In this document: piece after piece, positions 1 through 6,786 of the stretch
Layout: each line of letters opens with the position of its first letter
How positions within the stretch are numbered: position 1 is the stretch's first letter
Source: JAJRVH01 sp964505995
GTDB taxonomy: Bacteria > Pseudomonadota > Zetaproteobacteria > Mariprofundales > Mariprofundaceae
NCBI GenBank assembly: GCA_964505995.1
Contig: CAZDLB010000017.1
Location: forward strand, 1-21,849
Reading direction: 5' to 3'
Length of the DNA stretch: 21,849 nt
The notes under the pieces: generated by a model
Databases searched by the model: none
What the model saw: only the letters and a program-made list of their open reading frames with translations
Told to the model about the DNA's origin: nothing
Position numbers and translations under genes: made by a program

Positions 1-76
1 TGGTGGGCAGGGACGGAATCGAACCGCCGACACGGGGATTTTCAGTCCCCTGCTCTACCGACTGAGCTACCTGCCC
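1..76 (-). tRNA. tRNA-Phe (anticodon GAA)
   Basis: Read on the minus strand this is a complete 76-nt cloverleaf. The acceptor stem begins GGGCAGG and pairs with the 3' CCTGCCC. The D arm contains AGCTCAGTCGGTAGAGC. The anticodon stem GGGGA/TCCCC encloses the loop CTGAAAA with anticodon GAA. The T arm carries GGTTCGATTCC. The 3' CCA is encoded, at plus-strand positions 1-3. It decodes phenylalanine codons UUU and UUC. A promoter lies immediately upstream at 101-128, so it is probably transcribed alone. Any downstream partner or terminator is outside the window. Confidence 0.97.
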
Positions 77-100
77 TCGCGTTGCCGGGAAGGAGCGCGG

Positions 101-128
101 ATTATGGTTCATGGACGAGAGGATGCAA
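101..128 (-). promoter_or_regulatory. Promoter of tRNA-Phe
   Basis: On the minus strand, TTGCAT (123-128) is followed after 16 nt by CATAAT (101-106). The next bases, CCGCGCTCC, form a GC-rich discriminator of the type known for stringently controlled stable-RNA promoters. Both hexamers are seen directly; the regulation is inferred. Transcription would start at about position 94, some 18 nt before the mature tRNA. Confidence 0.65.
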
Positions 129-176
129 GCCCCAATTTGTCTTCTTCGGTCGCTGCCTATCTAGCCGCGTGGACAG

Positions 177-204
177 AAAAAAGGCGGGCTCACAGGAGCC
201 CGCC
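177..204 (-). terminator. Intrinsic terminator after the 70-aa gene
   Basis: On the minus strand a perfect 9-bp stem (GGCGGGCTC and GAGCCCGCC, 183-191 and 196-204) with a 4-nt loop is followed by six T (182-177). It lies 22 nt beyond the stop of the 70-aa gene and ends the OmpA-like/70-aa unit before the tRNA-Phe promoter. Confidence 0.9.
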
Positions 205-226
205 GATGACCGGATTCGTATCAGGG

Positions 227-439
227 TCAGAAGCGCACGCGATAGTGCGGGTCGAGCCAGCATTTGGGAAGCGGCTCGCCGGAGGGGAAGACGAGCTCGC
301 TTTTCGCAACCGCGACCGGATCGCCTTCCTCCTCGCCGGCGGAATAGCGAACCGTCACCGTCGCGGAATGCGGATCGGTCAGTTCCTTCAGTTCGATCAC
401 CCGAGCCAAATCGCCATTGCCTGCATTCTTGACAAACAT
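227..439 (-). CDS. Conserved-looking hypothetical protein, 70 aa
   Basis: Small soluble protein of 70 residues that I do not recognise. The start at 439 is chosen because AAGGAG (446-451) sits 6 nt upstream of that ATG; an upstream in-frame ATG at 463 has no such site. The protein has no signal peptide or membrane segment. It is acidic in the middle (GEEEGD, residues about 37-42) and ends in an aromatic/basic tail (CWLDPHYRVRF). It follows the OmpA-like gene by 65 nt in the same direction, and a strong terminator closes the pair, so the two are probably co-transcribed. A 6-bp hairpin between them (467-484) has no T-run and may be a processing or attenuation element. The good ribosome site and terminator argue for a real gene; the function is unknown. 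Confidence 0.72.
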   Translation of the reverse strand: MFVKNAGNGDLARVIELKELTDPHSATVTVRYSAGEEEGDPVAVAKSELVFPSGEPLPKCWLDPHYRVRF

Positions 440-466
440 ATCCAACTCCTTTGGTTTGAGCATCCT

Positions 467-484
467 CTGCTTGTATTAAAGCAG
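467..484 (-). other. Intercistronic hairpin without a T-run
   Basis: CTGCTT (467-472) and AAGCAG (479-484) form a perfect 6-bp stem with a 6-nt loop, between the OmpA-like stop codon and the 70-aa gene. No U-tract follows, so a terminator role is unlikely. A role in mRNA processing or differential expression is only inference. Confidence 0.35.
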
Positions 485-504
485 CCGATGGGCGATCTGT
501 CCAA

Positions 505-1917
505 TCAGCGGGTCGGCGCCAGCAGCACGATGTCGATGCGGCGATTCTTCATGCGGCCCTCGGCCGTTTCATTGTTCGCAATCGGGCGGTCCTCGCCATA
601 ACCGACTGCCGTCACCGGCTGGCTGCTCTCGCCCATGCGCTGCAGCAGATACTCCTTGACCGCATTGGCCCGCCGCTCCGAAAGCGCCTGATTGTACTTG
701 TTCGAGCCCATGAAGTCGGTATGGCCTTCCACGCGCACGGCGCGATCCGGGAAGATCTCGATGGACTTGATCGCATTGTCCAGCAGGCCGTAGGTGCTCG
801 GCGGGATGACGGCGCTGCCGCTGCGGAAGTTCAGCGTCTTCATGCGCAGGATCACGTCGGCATCGGGTGTGAGCAGGATTTCGACATCGTCCGGATTGAA
901 CAACTTGGTCAGCCGCTTGATCTTCGCCTCGGCCTCGCGCTTGAGCTGCAGCTTGCGGCGGATCTCGGCCATGTCGGAGAGCTCGCCCTCATACTTGGAC
1001 AGCTTCTGGCTCAGATCCCGGACCTGGGCGTCGGCATCGTTGAGACGCGCCTCGTAGTTGCCCTTCATGTCCTCGACGGCCTGACGCAGCGCTGCAAGCT
1101 GCTCTTCCGGGGTTTGCGAGCGATCCAGCTGAATGCCGAGTGCCTGGCCCAGCATCGCCAGCCGGGCATCCTCGGCGTCCATCCAGGTTTCCAGCGTGCT
1201 CGGGTTCTTCGAGATGTCCGAGCCAAGCTTGGAGATGCGCATGGCCCGCCGGGCTGAAATCTGCCCTTCCTGGGACAGCGCATAGGCCTTGGTCTGGGCA
1301 TCCGGGTCGGCCTTGATCAGCTTTTCCAGCTGGCGCTGTTTGGAAATCGCATCCTCAAGGGCCTTCGGGGCGTAATCGCGGGCCCTGACCCGACGGGCGC
1401 CGGCGATGGTCTTGGAGATCGGCCGCACGAACTGTTCCTTGGCGGCCACGACCTGCGCGGCATGGATGGTGTCGCGGGCATGTTTCGCCTCGCGTCGGGC
1501 CTTGCTCATGTTGCCGTCCTCGGCGGCAGCCACGACGGCGGCGAACTCGCGTTCGGAGCGTTCGGCCAGGTCCTTGCGCACGTACTCCTCGCCGGCCAGC
1601 TGCAGGCGATCCCGCGATTCGACCAGGCCGGCAAACTGCTCGGTGAAATTCTGGGCTGCGGTCGAGGCCTGCTTGGCCTGGATCGTGGCCTTGTCCAGAA
1701 GCCGGACGATCTCATCCGCATTGCCATTGGATGAGAGCATTTCCCTGGCCTGCTTCAGGCTTTCGATGGCGGCCTGGTAGTGCTCCGGTGCAAACTCGGC
1801 AGCACGCAGCTGCTCGGCTTCGGCGATGGCTGCCTCAGCGCTTTCCAGCGAGGCTGCCTGCGCCGGCAGGCTGGAAACCAGCATCGTGAACAGAATCATC
1901 AGACTACGGATCAACAT
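505..1917 (-). CDS. Periplasmic/outer-membrane OmpA-domain protein with DUF4398-like helical region
   Basis: 470-residue exported protein. The start at 1917 is fixed by AAGGAG (1923-1928) 5 nt upstream. Residues 1-21 form a signal peptide (MLIRSLMILF..., cleavage after the AQA motif); the next residue is Ala, so it is not a lipoprotein. Residues from about 22 to 340 are Ala/Glu/Lys/Arg-rich helices and coiled coil. Their start (SAEAAIAEAEQLRAAEFAPE) resembles the DUF4398 repeat of envelope proteins. The last ~110 residues are an OmpA C-terminal peptidoglycan-binding domain: NFRSGSAVI, then VEGHTDFMGSNKYNQALSER, then GYGEDRPIANN and NRRIDI. The Asp and Arg that bind meso-diaminopimelate in this family are present in GHTD and in the SERR segment. 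It likely anchors an envelope element to the cell wall. It has its own extended -10 promoter and is followed by the 70-aa gene. Confidence 0.88.
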   Translation of the reverse strand: MLIRSLMILFTMLVSSLPAQAASLESAEAAIAEAEQLRAAEFAPEHYQAAIESLKQAREMLSSNGNADEIVRLLDKATIQAKQASTAAQNFTEQFAGLVESRDRLQLAGEEYVRKDLAERSEREFAAVVAAAEDGNMSKARREAKHARDTIHAAQVVAAKEQFVRPISKTIAGARRVRARDYAPKALEDAISKQRQLEKLIKADPDAQTKAYALSQEGQISARRAMRISKLGSDISKNPSTLETWMDAEDARLAMLGQALGIQLDRSQTPEEQLAALRQAVEDMKGNYEARLNDADAQVRDLSQKLSKYEGELSDMAEIRRKLQLKREAEAKIKRLTKLFNPDDVEILLTPDADVILRMKTLNFRSGSAVIPPSTYGLLDNAIKSIEIFPDRAVRVEGHTDFMGSNKYNQALSERRANAVKEYLLQRMGESSQPVTAVGYGEDRPIANNETAEGRMKNRRIDIVLLAPTR

Positions 1918-1964
1918 ACGCACTCCTTTAGGAAACCTTCCCGCTATGTTCGATATTCGCGCCG

Positions 1965-1982
1965 GCCGGGATGTGACCCGGC
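1965..1982 (-). other. 5' UTR hairpin of the OmpA-like gene
   Basis: GCCGGG (1965-1970) and CCCGGC (1977-1982) form a 6-bp GC stem with a 6-nt loop. It lies inside the roughly 85-nt leader between the predicted start of transcription (about 2003) and the ATG at 1917. It does not cover the ribosome site. It could stabilise the mRNA or be a regulatory target; this is inference. Confidence 0.35.
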
Positions 1983-2009
1983 ACACACAAAGCATACGCC
2001 CCGGCCCGC

Positions 2010-2018
2010 ACTATAGCA
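2010..2018 (-). promoter_or_regulatory. Extended -10 promoter of the OmpA-like gene
   Basis: On the minus strand the sequence TGCTATAGT matches the extended -10 consensus (TGnTATAAT) with one mismatch. There is no convincing -35 hexamer at 16-18 nt, which is tolerated for extended -10 promoters. It lies in the 130-nt gap after orn and gives the OmpA-like gene independent expression. Confidence 0.6.
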
Positions 2019-2047
2019 GAGTTTCCCGGCGGTTGCGTCCAGCGCGC

Positions 2048-2617
2048 CTATTCGGGGCTGTCGTTGCCGGGGCGGAAGAAATGCTCCCGGTAGAAGATCA
2101 GTTCGGCAATGGATTCGCGGATGTCGGCCAGCGCCAGGTGCTCGGCCTTCTTGCGCGGCGCGCGCAGCTTCGGGTACCAGCGGCTGCCCAGCTCCTTGAT
2201 CGTGCTGACATCGATGTTGCGATAGTGCAGCCAGGCCTCCAGCTCGGGCATGTAGCGGACCAGGAAGCGGCGATCCTGATGCACCGAATTGCCGCAGAGC
2301 GGCGAGGTGTTTTCCGGAACATGGCGGCGGATGAAATCCAGTGTCCGGGCCTCGGCCTCTTTCATGCCGATCGTTGATTGGCGCACCCGTTCGGTCAGCC
2401 CGGATTTCGCATGGTGCACCTTGCACCAGTCATTCATCGCTTCGAGCACGCTGTCCGGATGGTGAATCGCGATATTCGGTCCTTCGGCCACGATATTCAG
2501 CTCGCTGTCGGTGATGATCGTCGCGATCTCGAGAATCGTATCGCGCTCCGGGTCCAGGCCGGTCATCTCCAGATCCATCCAGACCAGGTTCATCCCGGAT
2601 TGTGTGTTCGTGTTCAT
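2048..2617 (-). CDS. orn: Oligoribonuclease
   Basis: 189-residue 3'-5' exoribonuclease of the DEDDh family. It degrades 2-5-nt RNA fragments, including pGpG from cyclic-di-GMP turnover, to mononucleotides. Visible catalytic residues are D15 and E17 (WMDLEMTGLD), D115 (NSVHQDRRF) and H160 and D165 (AEHLALADIRESI), the full set. E. coli Orn is 181 aa, so the length is normal. The start at 2617 leaves an AGGA 9-10 nt upstream, overlapping the pdxB stop. A second Met eight codons in (MNLVWMD) is a possible alternative. It is the last gene of the rsmI-to-orn operon, 10 nt after pdxB. Orn is essential in many Gammaproteobacteria. Confidence 0.96.
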   Translation of the reverse strand: MNTNTQSGMNLVWMDLEMTGLDPERDTILEIATIITDSELNIVAEGPNIAIHHPDSVLEAMNDWCKVHHAKSGLTERVRQSTIGMKEAEARTLDFIRRHVPENTSPLCGNSVHQDRRFLVRYMPELEAWLHYRNIDVSTIKELGSRWYPKLRAPRKKAEHLALADIRESIAELIFYREHFFRPGNDSPE

Positions 2618-2627
2618 GGCCGCAATC

Positions 2628-3803
2628 CTAGACGCAACGCATGCCGATGGCATGCGCAAGCTCACGCGTCCGGGTCAGCAGGGTGGCGTCTTCACCGATA
2701 AGTCGGATGGGCGCGTGCTGCCAGGCGCGACGGGCCGGGTAATGGCGGCGATAGCGGCGGAAGGCCTGGCGCAGCTCCGCATCCTCCAGGCCTGCCCATG
2801 GGCGCATCGCGGCATCGTCGCGTTCGATCGGGCAGAGGGCGCGGCTTGCGCGATGCAGGGTGTCCAGGTCGTCATCGCCACAGGCAACCGCCACCGCTTC
2901 GGCTTCGTCGGGAAGTTGTGGTTTCCAGTCGCCATGCACGCCCAGCCAGCGGCACAGCGCGGTATAGACGTAAAAGGTGTTGGCCGCCTTGCCATCGAGC
3001 GAATGGCCGGCGATGTGCGGCGTGGCGATGGCGACGCCGGGATGGCTCAGCAGCTGCCTTTCCGGCAGCGGCTCGTTCTCCCAGCAGTCGAGCACCGCAA
3101 AGCGCCGATCGTCCTCGCGCAGCCAGTCCAGAAGCGCGGCATTGTCCACGCACGCCCCGCGGGCGGCATTGATGATGCCGTGGCCCCGGAAGCAACGCAG
3201 TTCGGGCGCGCCAATCAGGTGATGCGTGGCATCCGGGCCTTCCAGGGTCAGCGGGGTATGCAGCGTCAGCACATCGCACTGTTGCAGCAGTTCATGCAGC
3301 GAAAGAAATCCGGGAAGCCCCTCGCTGCGGGCGCGCGGCGGATCGTTGAGCAGGATGCGCAGCCCGAGCCGTGATGCCGGTTCGGCAAGCCGGCTGCCGA
3401 TGCGGCCGACGCCGATGATGCCGAGCGTCGAGCTGCGCAGATCCAGCAGGCCCTGGTGCTGCAATGTCAGAAGCGCGGTCAGCATGTATTCGATCACCGA
3501 GCCGGTGGATGAGCCGGCGGCATTCGCAAACGCGATGCCGCGCGAATGCAGGTAGACCTTGTCATAATGATCGTCCCCGATCGTGGCCGTGGCGGCGAAG
3601 CGCACGCGGGAGCCCTCCAGCAGGGATGCGTCCACGCGGGTGGAGGAACGGGTGAGCAGAATATCGGCGTCCTTGACAGTGATCGGTCGGATGTCGGCGT
3701 GCTCGACGACGCGCAGCTCGACCTGATGCCCCGGCAGCGATGCGAAGGCCTGCTCGACCCCCCAGATATGGGCGTCGGCGACGATGATCAGCGGCCGGGC
3801 CAT
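2628..3803 (-). CDS. pdxB: Erythronate-4-phosphate dehydrogenase
   Basis: 391-residue NAD-dependent dehydrogenase of the D-2-hydroxyacid family. It oxidises 4-phosphoerythronate in DXP-dependent pyridoxal-5'-phosphate synthesis. PdxB marks: NAAGSSTGSVIEY near residues 94-106; the nucleotide-binding GVGRIG at 131-136; LHTPLT at 181-186; the INAARGACVDNAAL segment with the catalytic Arg (R215); VLDCWENEPLP with the catalytic Glu; and TPHIAGHSLDGKA with the catalytic His (H263). The C-terminal dimerisation domain follows. E. coli PdxB is 378 aa. It starts 5 nt after rfaE2, and orn follows 10 nt downstream. The family is distinguished from SerA and LdhA by the N-terminal NAxG segment and the HxxDGKA tail of the catalytic region. 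Confidence 0.93.
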   Translation of the reverse strand: MARPLIIVADAHIWGVEQAFASLPGHQVELRVVEHADIRPITVKDADILLTRSSTRVDASLLEGSRVRFAATATIGDDHYDKVYLHSRGIAFANAAGSSTGSVIEYMLTALLTLQHQGLLDLRSSTLGIIGVGRIGSRLAEPASRLGLRILLNDPPRARSEGLPGFLSLHELLQQCDVLTLHTPLTLEGPDATHHLIGAPELRCFRGHGIINAARGACVDNAALLDWLREDDRRFAVLDCWENEPLPERQLLSHPGVAIATPHIAGHSLDGKAANTFYVYTALCRWLGVHGDWKPQLPDEAEAVAVACGDDDLDTLHRASRALCPIERDDAAMRPWAGLEDAELRQAFRRYRRHYPARRAWQHAPIRLIGEDATLLTRTRELAHAIGMRCV

Positions 3804-3808
3804 GCCGC

Positions 3809-4294
3809 TTATCCCTGCTGCTGGCGGATGCGGCGAATCAGTCCGGTGCTGGAATGGCCGTCGAGGAAGGGGATCACGGTAACCCGTCCGCCGGCTTCGC
3901 GAACCTCCCTGGCACCGACAATATCCTCGGGGCGGTAGTCGCCGCCCTTCACGAGGATATCCGGTTTCAGCGCCGTGATCAGCTTGAGCGGCGTGTCCTC
4001 GGAAAAAGGCACGACGAGATCCACGGGCTTGAGCGCAGCGAGCATGCAGGCGCGATGTTCAAGCGGGTTGACCGGCCGCTGCTCTCCCTTGAGGCGGCGG
4101 ATCGAGGCATCGTCATTCAGGCCGACGATCAGCGCGTCGCCCAGCTCGCGCGCGGCGCGCAGATAATGCACATGGCCGGGGTGCAGCAGATCGAAGCAGC
4201 CGTTGGTGAAGACGACGCACAATCCCTGCCGGCGCCATTGTTCGCGTATGGCGACCGCCTGTTCAAGGGAGGTGAGTTCGTTCGCTTCCAGCAT
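3809..4294 (-). CDS. rfaE2: D-glycero-beta-D-manno-heptose 1-phosphate adenylyltransferase (stand-alone HldE C-domain)
   Basis: 161-residue cytidylyltransferase-fold enzyme. It uses ATP to convert heptose-1-phosphate to ADP-heptose for the LPS inner core. Residues 28-41 carry VFTNGCFDLLHPGH with the nucleotide-binding HxGH motif (H38-H41). LKGEQRPVN (68-76), LVKGGDY (114-120), EDIVGAREV and the C-terminal SSTGLIRRI match HldE domain 2. In E. coli the adenylyltransferase is fused to the kinase; here it stands alone, as in the split RfaE1/RfaE2 form. The kinase (RfaE1), GmhB and HldD are not in this window, but gmhA is in the same operon. It starts 7 nt after the BON lipoprotein gene and ends 5 nt before pdxB. 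The ribosome site is weak (AGGCC), which fits translational coupling. Confidence 0.95.
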   Translation of the reverse strand: MLEANELTSLEQAVAIREQWRRQGLCVVFTNGCFDLLHPGHVHYLRAARELGDALIVGLNDDASIRRLKGEQRPVNPLEHRACMLAALKPVDLVVPFSEDTPLKLITALKPDILVKGGDYRPEDIVGAREVREAGGRVTVIPFLDGHSSTGLIRRIRQQQG

Positions 4295-4301
4295 CCCTGG
4301 C

Positions 4302-4880
4302 CTACGGCCTGCCGGACTGCATCAGGTCAATCACGGCGGTGACACCATCGACGCTTCGGGCCAGCTGCACGGCCCTCTGGCGATGGCGGGGCTTGCTGAC
4401 GACGCCCTGCAGATAGACGCGGCCATCGACGGTTTCGACATGAATGCTGAAGCCGGAGACCTCGCGGTCATTCCACAGCGCCGTCTTGACCCTGGACGTG
4501 ATCCAGGAGTCGGAAAACACGCCGCTCAGGCTGGGTTCGCCGACCTGCAGCTCGTTGCGCACGTCCTTCACGCCGCGGATCGAGCGGGCGATATAGACCG
4601 CACGTTCGATATGTTCGCGGCTCGGCAGATAGCCCGTCAGCGTTGCGATGCCGTTGATGACCTCGACGCTGACCCAACGCGAGGGCATGTCCTTTTCCAG
4701 CAGCAGCCGGGAATCAATCTTCGTCGCGATGGCCGCATCATCGATGTGCTGCAGCAGCGGACGTTCGTCGTGCACGCTGCTGGCCGCGACGGTCGTGCCA
4801 CCGACCACGGCGGTGGCCACGCAGCCGGAGAGCAGCGGCACGAGCGCGCCAAGGATCACGAACCGGGGAAAAAGATGCAT
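4302..4880 (-). CDS. dolP: DolP/YraP-like lipoprotein with two BON domains
   Basis: 192-residue outer-membrane lipoprotein. The signal peptide MHLFPRFVILGALVPLLSGC ends in the lipobox LSGC (lipidated C20). BON domain 1 spans about residues 47-113 (DDAAIATKIDSRLL... NGIATLTGYLP ... VKDVRNEL). BON domain 2 spans about 123-188 (WITSRVKTALW... DGRVYLQGVVS ... VTAVIDLM). BON domains bind phospholipid; E. coli DolP supports outer-membrane integrity and BAM function. The start at 4880 lies one base after the stop of the preceding gene (TGACATG), with GAGG 9 nt upstream; the longer frame to 4922 would spoil the signal peptide. The yraN and SIS-domain genes nearby repeat the E. coli yraN-diaA-yraP neighbourhood, which supports the DolP assignment over OsmY. 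Confidence 0.88.
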   Translation of the reverse strand: MHLFPRFVILGALVPLLSGCVATAVVGGTTVAASSVHDERPLLQHIDDAAIATKIDSRLLLEKDMPSRWVSVEVINGIATLTGYLPSREHIERAVYIARSIRGVKDVRNELQVGEPSLSGVFSDSWITSRVKTALWNDREVSGFSIHVETVDGRVYLQGVVSKPRHRQRAVQLARSVDGVTAVIDLMQSGRP

Positions 4881-4881
4881 G

Positions 4882-5835
4882 TCAGCCCACCTCATCGCCG
4901 ATGGCTTCGAGGACCGCCGCAAACAGCAGCGGCAGCAGGATTTCGTCCGGGCCGCTCAGCCAGTAGCCCTGACCGTCCGGCTGCGACAGACGGGACACGA
5001 CATCGGCAATAGCACTGGCGCTGGCCGCCGGATCGATGACCGCCGAGGTCAGTCCCTCGACCGTCTTGCCGAGATTGCGCGCCGCATCGGTGGCCTGAAG
5101 CAGGGCGCGTGGCAGGATGACGCTGGAGGCGACATTGAGCACGACGCCATGGCTGGCCTCGGCCATCATGCCGGCCAGCAGGCGGAAGTCGCGCATGCCG
5201 GCGGCCCCGACGGATTCGCCATGCACCGCGGGATGCAGATTGAAGGCGTCGGCACCGATGGCCGGCAGCACGCAGACCGGAGCGCCGTAGCGGTAGGCCG
5301 TGGCCAGCACCGAATGATCCAGATGCTCAAGCTCCTCATCCTGCAGCTTCTTGCCGACGCTCTGGCCGATGCCCCAGTTCTCCATCGTGCCGAGGTTGAT
5401 GGCCTCGTTGATCAGGCTGCCGGTTTCCTCGGTGATGCAGAAGCGCCCCTCGGCCAGTTCGCGTTCGCGCGCGGCCACGGTGCGTCCGGTCAGCGCGATT
5501 TCGACATCCTGAAGCAATGCCGCGCCGGTCAGCGCGATGCCGCCGATCAGTTTCTGTTCGATCAGCCGGCAGATCATCGGGCCGAGGCCGGAGTCGAAGA
5601 CATGCCCGCCGCAGGCAAGGATGACGAGATGCCTGTGACGATAGGCCTGCACGATGGCATCGCGCAGGCGGAACAGATCCCCGGCGCAGCCGAGGTTCGG
5701 AAGGCTGCAGAGAAAATCGGAGAAGCTGCTGCCGGCGCGGAACGGGGCGCCGAAGTCCTGGCCATCGGAATCCACCCTGCGCTTGCCGATGGGTACGGTT
5801 CTCAGCGATGAAAAGGACAGGGGTTTGATCTTCAT
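4882..5835 (-). CDS. Deoxyhypusine synthase-like protein of unknown function
   Basis: 317-residue soluble protein. The segment at about residues 70-150 (ILACGGHVFDSGLGPMICRLI, then IALTGAALLQDVEIALTGRT, then EGRFCITEETGSLINEAI) resembles bacterial proteins with a deoxyhypusine synthase-type NAD-binding fold. In those proteins I expect a 'GGHVIKxGLxP...NGAGxxHDxE' pattern; here several positions differ (FDSGLGP, TGAALLQD). The usual synthase C-terminal active-site Lys motif is not evident, so I do not propose hypusine synthesis. The start at 5835 overlaps the gmhA stop as ATGA and has GGAGG 6 nt upstream. Its position between gmhA and the dolP/rfaE2 genes suggests an envelope or heptose-linked role, but that is inference from context only. 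Confidence 0.72.
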   Translation of the reverse strand: MKIKPLSFSSLRTVPIGKRRVDSDGQDFGAPFRAGSSFSDFLCSLPNLGCAGDLFRLRDAIVQAYRHRHLVILACGGHVFDSGLGPMICRLIEQKLIGGIALTGAALLQDVEIALTGRTVAARERELAEGRFCITEETGSLINEAINLGTMENWGIGQSVGKKLQDEELEHLDHSVLATAYRYGAPVCVLPAIGADAFNLHPAVHGESVGAAGMRDFRLLAGMMAEASHGVVLNVASSVILPRALLQATDAARNLGKTVEGLTSAVIDPAASASAIADVVSRLSQPDGQGYWLSGPDEILLPLLFAAVLEAIGDEVG

Positions 5836-6416
5836 GCCTTGCCTCCGAAGAGCGTTGCGTCCACGAGCGAACACAGGATGTGCAGGCAGGTGATGTGCAT
5901 CTCCTGCACGCGCGCCGTCGATGCATGCGGAATGTTGATATGAATGGCCACGTCTTCAAGCCTGCCGAGCTGACCGCCGTCCCTGCCGGTCAGCGCAATG
6001 GCGCGCATGCCAATGGAGGCCGCCTTCGCGGCGGCCGCGCAGATGTTGGGCGAGGAGCCGCTGGTGGAGATGGCCAGCAGCACGTCGCCGTCGCGACCCA
6101 GCGCCTCCACCTGGCGGGAGAACACCTCCTCAAAGGAAAAATCATTGGCGATGCTGGTGATGACCGAGGCATCATGGGTCAGCGCCACGGCAGCCAGGCC
6201 GGGCCGGTTGATCTCGAAACGGTTGACGAGTTCGGCCGCGAAATGCTGGGCATCGGCCGCCGAACCGCCATTGCCGCAGGCCAGCACCTTGCCCCCGTTC
6301 TTCAGGCAGTCGATCAGCAGTTCGGCCGCCCGGGCCAGCGGTTCGCCAAGCTCGTTCAGGCAACGCTGGCGCAGTTCGATGCCGTCTAGCAGCGCGTTCT
6401 CGATCATGTTCTGCAT
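5832..6416 (-). CDS. gmhA: Sedoheptulose-7-phosphate isomerase (SIS domain)
   Basis: 194-residue SIS-domain protein. GmhA converts sedoheptulose-7-phosphate to D-glycero-D-manno-heptose-7-phosphate, the first step of ADP-heptose synthesis. Motifs: CGNGGSAADAQHFAAELVNRF (about 48-67), TSIANDFSFEEVF, LLAISTSGSSPN (sugar-phosphate site) and TARVQEMHITCLHILCSLVD. The family also contains DiaA, the DnaA-binding protein encoded in this position in E. coli. Residues equivalent to the E. coli GmhA metal/catalytic set H61, E65, Q172 and H180 are present here as H58, E62, Q171 and H179. DiaA lacks the Glu and the last His. I therefore prefer GmhA, supported by rfaE2 in the same operon. The start has AGGA 7 nt upstream. 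It is 4 nt after yraN and overlaps the next gene by 4 nt. Confidence 0.9.
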   Translation of the reverse strand: MQNMIENALLDGIELRQRCLNELGEPLARAAELLIDCLKNGGKVLACGNGGSAADAQHFAAELVNRFEINRPGLAAVALTHDASVITSIANDFSFEEVFSRQVEALGRDGDVLLAISTSGSSPNICAAAAKAASIGMRAIALTGRDGGQLGRLEDVAIHINIPHASTARVQEMHITCLHILCSLVDATLFGGKA

Positions 6417-6420
6417 GGGC

Positions 6421-6786
6421 TCATCCTATGTCTCTTATGATGTCTTTCATATGCTCAATGCGCGGCGGCAGCCAACGATGCCTCGCCGGGCTGAGGATGA
6501 TCAAATCGAATCGGCATTGCAATCCGGCAAAGCGCGGGTGAGCACCGAGCCAGGCGCTGGCTGCCGATCGCAGCCGCGCGCATTTGTCCGGGGTCACGGA
6601 CAAAAGCCCGGACTCGGGGGTGGGCCGCACCCTGACCTCGACGAAGGCCAGCAGCTCATCGTCCAGGGCCACGATATCGATCTCGCCGCGTCCCATCCGG
6701 GCATTGCGATCGACAATCGTGTAGCCGCATCGCCGAAGATACCGGCAGGCCCGTTCCTCGCCGGCTTTTCCCTTCCGCGTGCTCAT
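6421..6786 (-). CDS. yraN: YraN/UPF0102 family endonuclease-fold protein
   Basis: 121-residue member of UPF0102. The N-terminal KGKAGEERACRYLRRCGYTIVDRNAR is the typical helix-loop of the family. GEIDIVALDDELLAFVEVRVR at about residues 34-54 is the nuclease-fold core; the usual motif ends in EVK and here reads EVR, so the catalytic Lys may be replaced by Arg. The exact function of the family is not established. The ATG overlaps the rsmI stop as ATGA and gmhA starts 4 nt after its stop, so it is an internal operon gene. It commonly neighbours rsmI and lpoA in proteobacteria, as here. Confidence 0.92.
   Translation of the reverse strand: MSTRKGKAGEERACRYLRRCGYTIVDRNARMGRGEIDIVALDDELLAFVEVRVRPTPESGLLSVTPDKCARLRSAASAWLGAHPRFAGLQCRFDLIILSPARHRWLPPRIEHMKDIIRDIG

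Noticed and set aside
5832..6416. DiaA (DnaA initiator-associating protein) as the identity of the SIS-domain gene
   Set aside because: Position fits E. coli diaA, but the Glu and last His lost in DiaA are present, and rfaE2 is in the operon, so GmhA is preferred.
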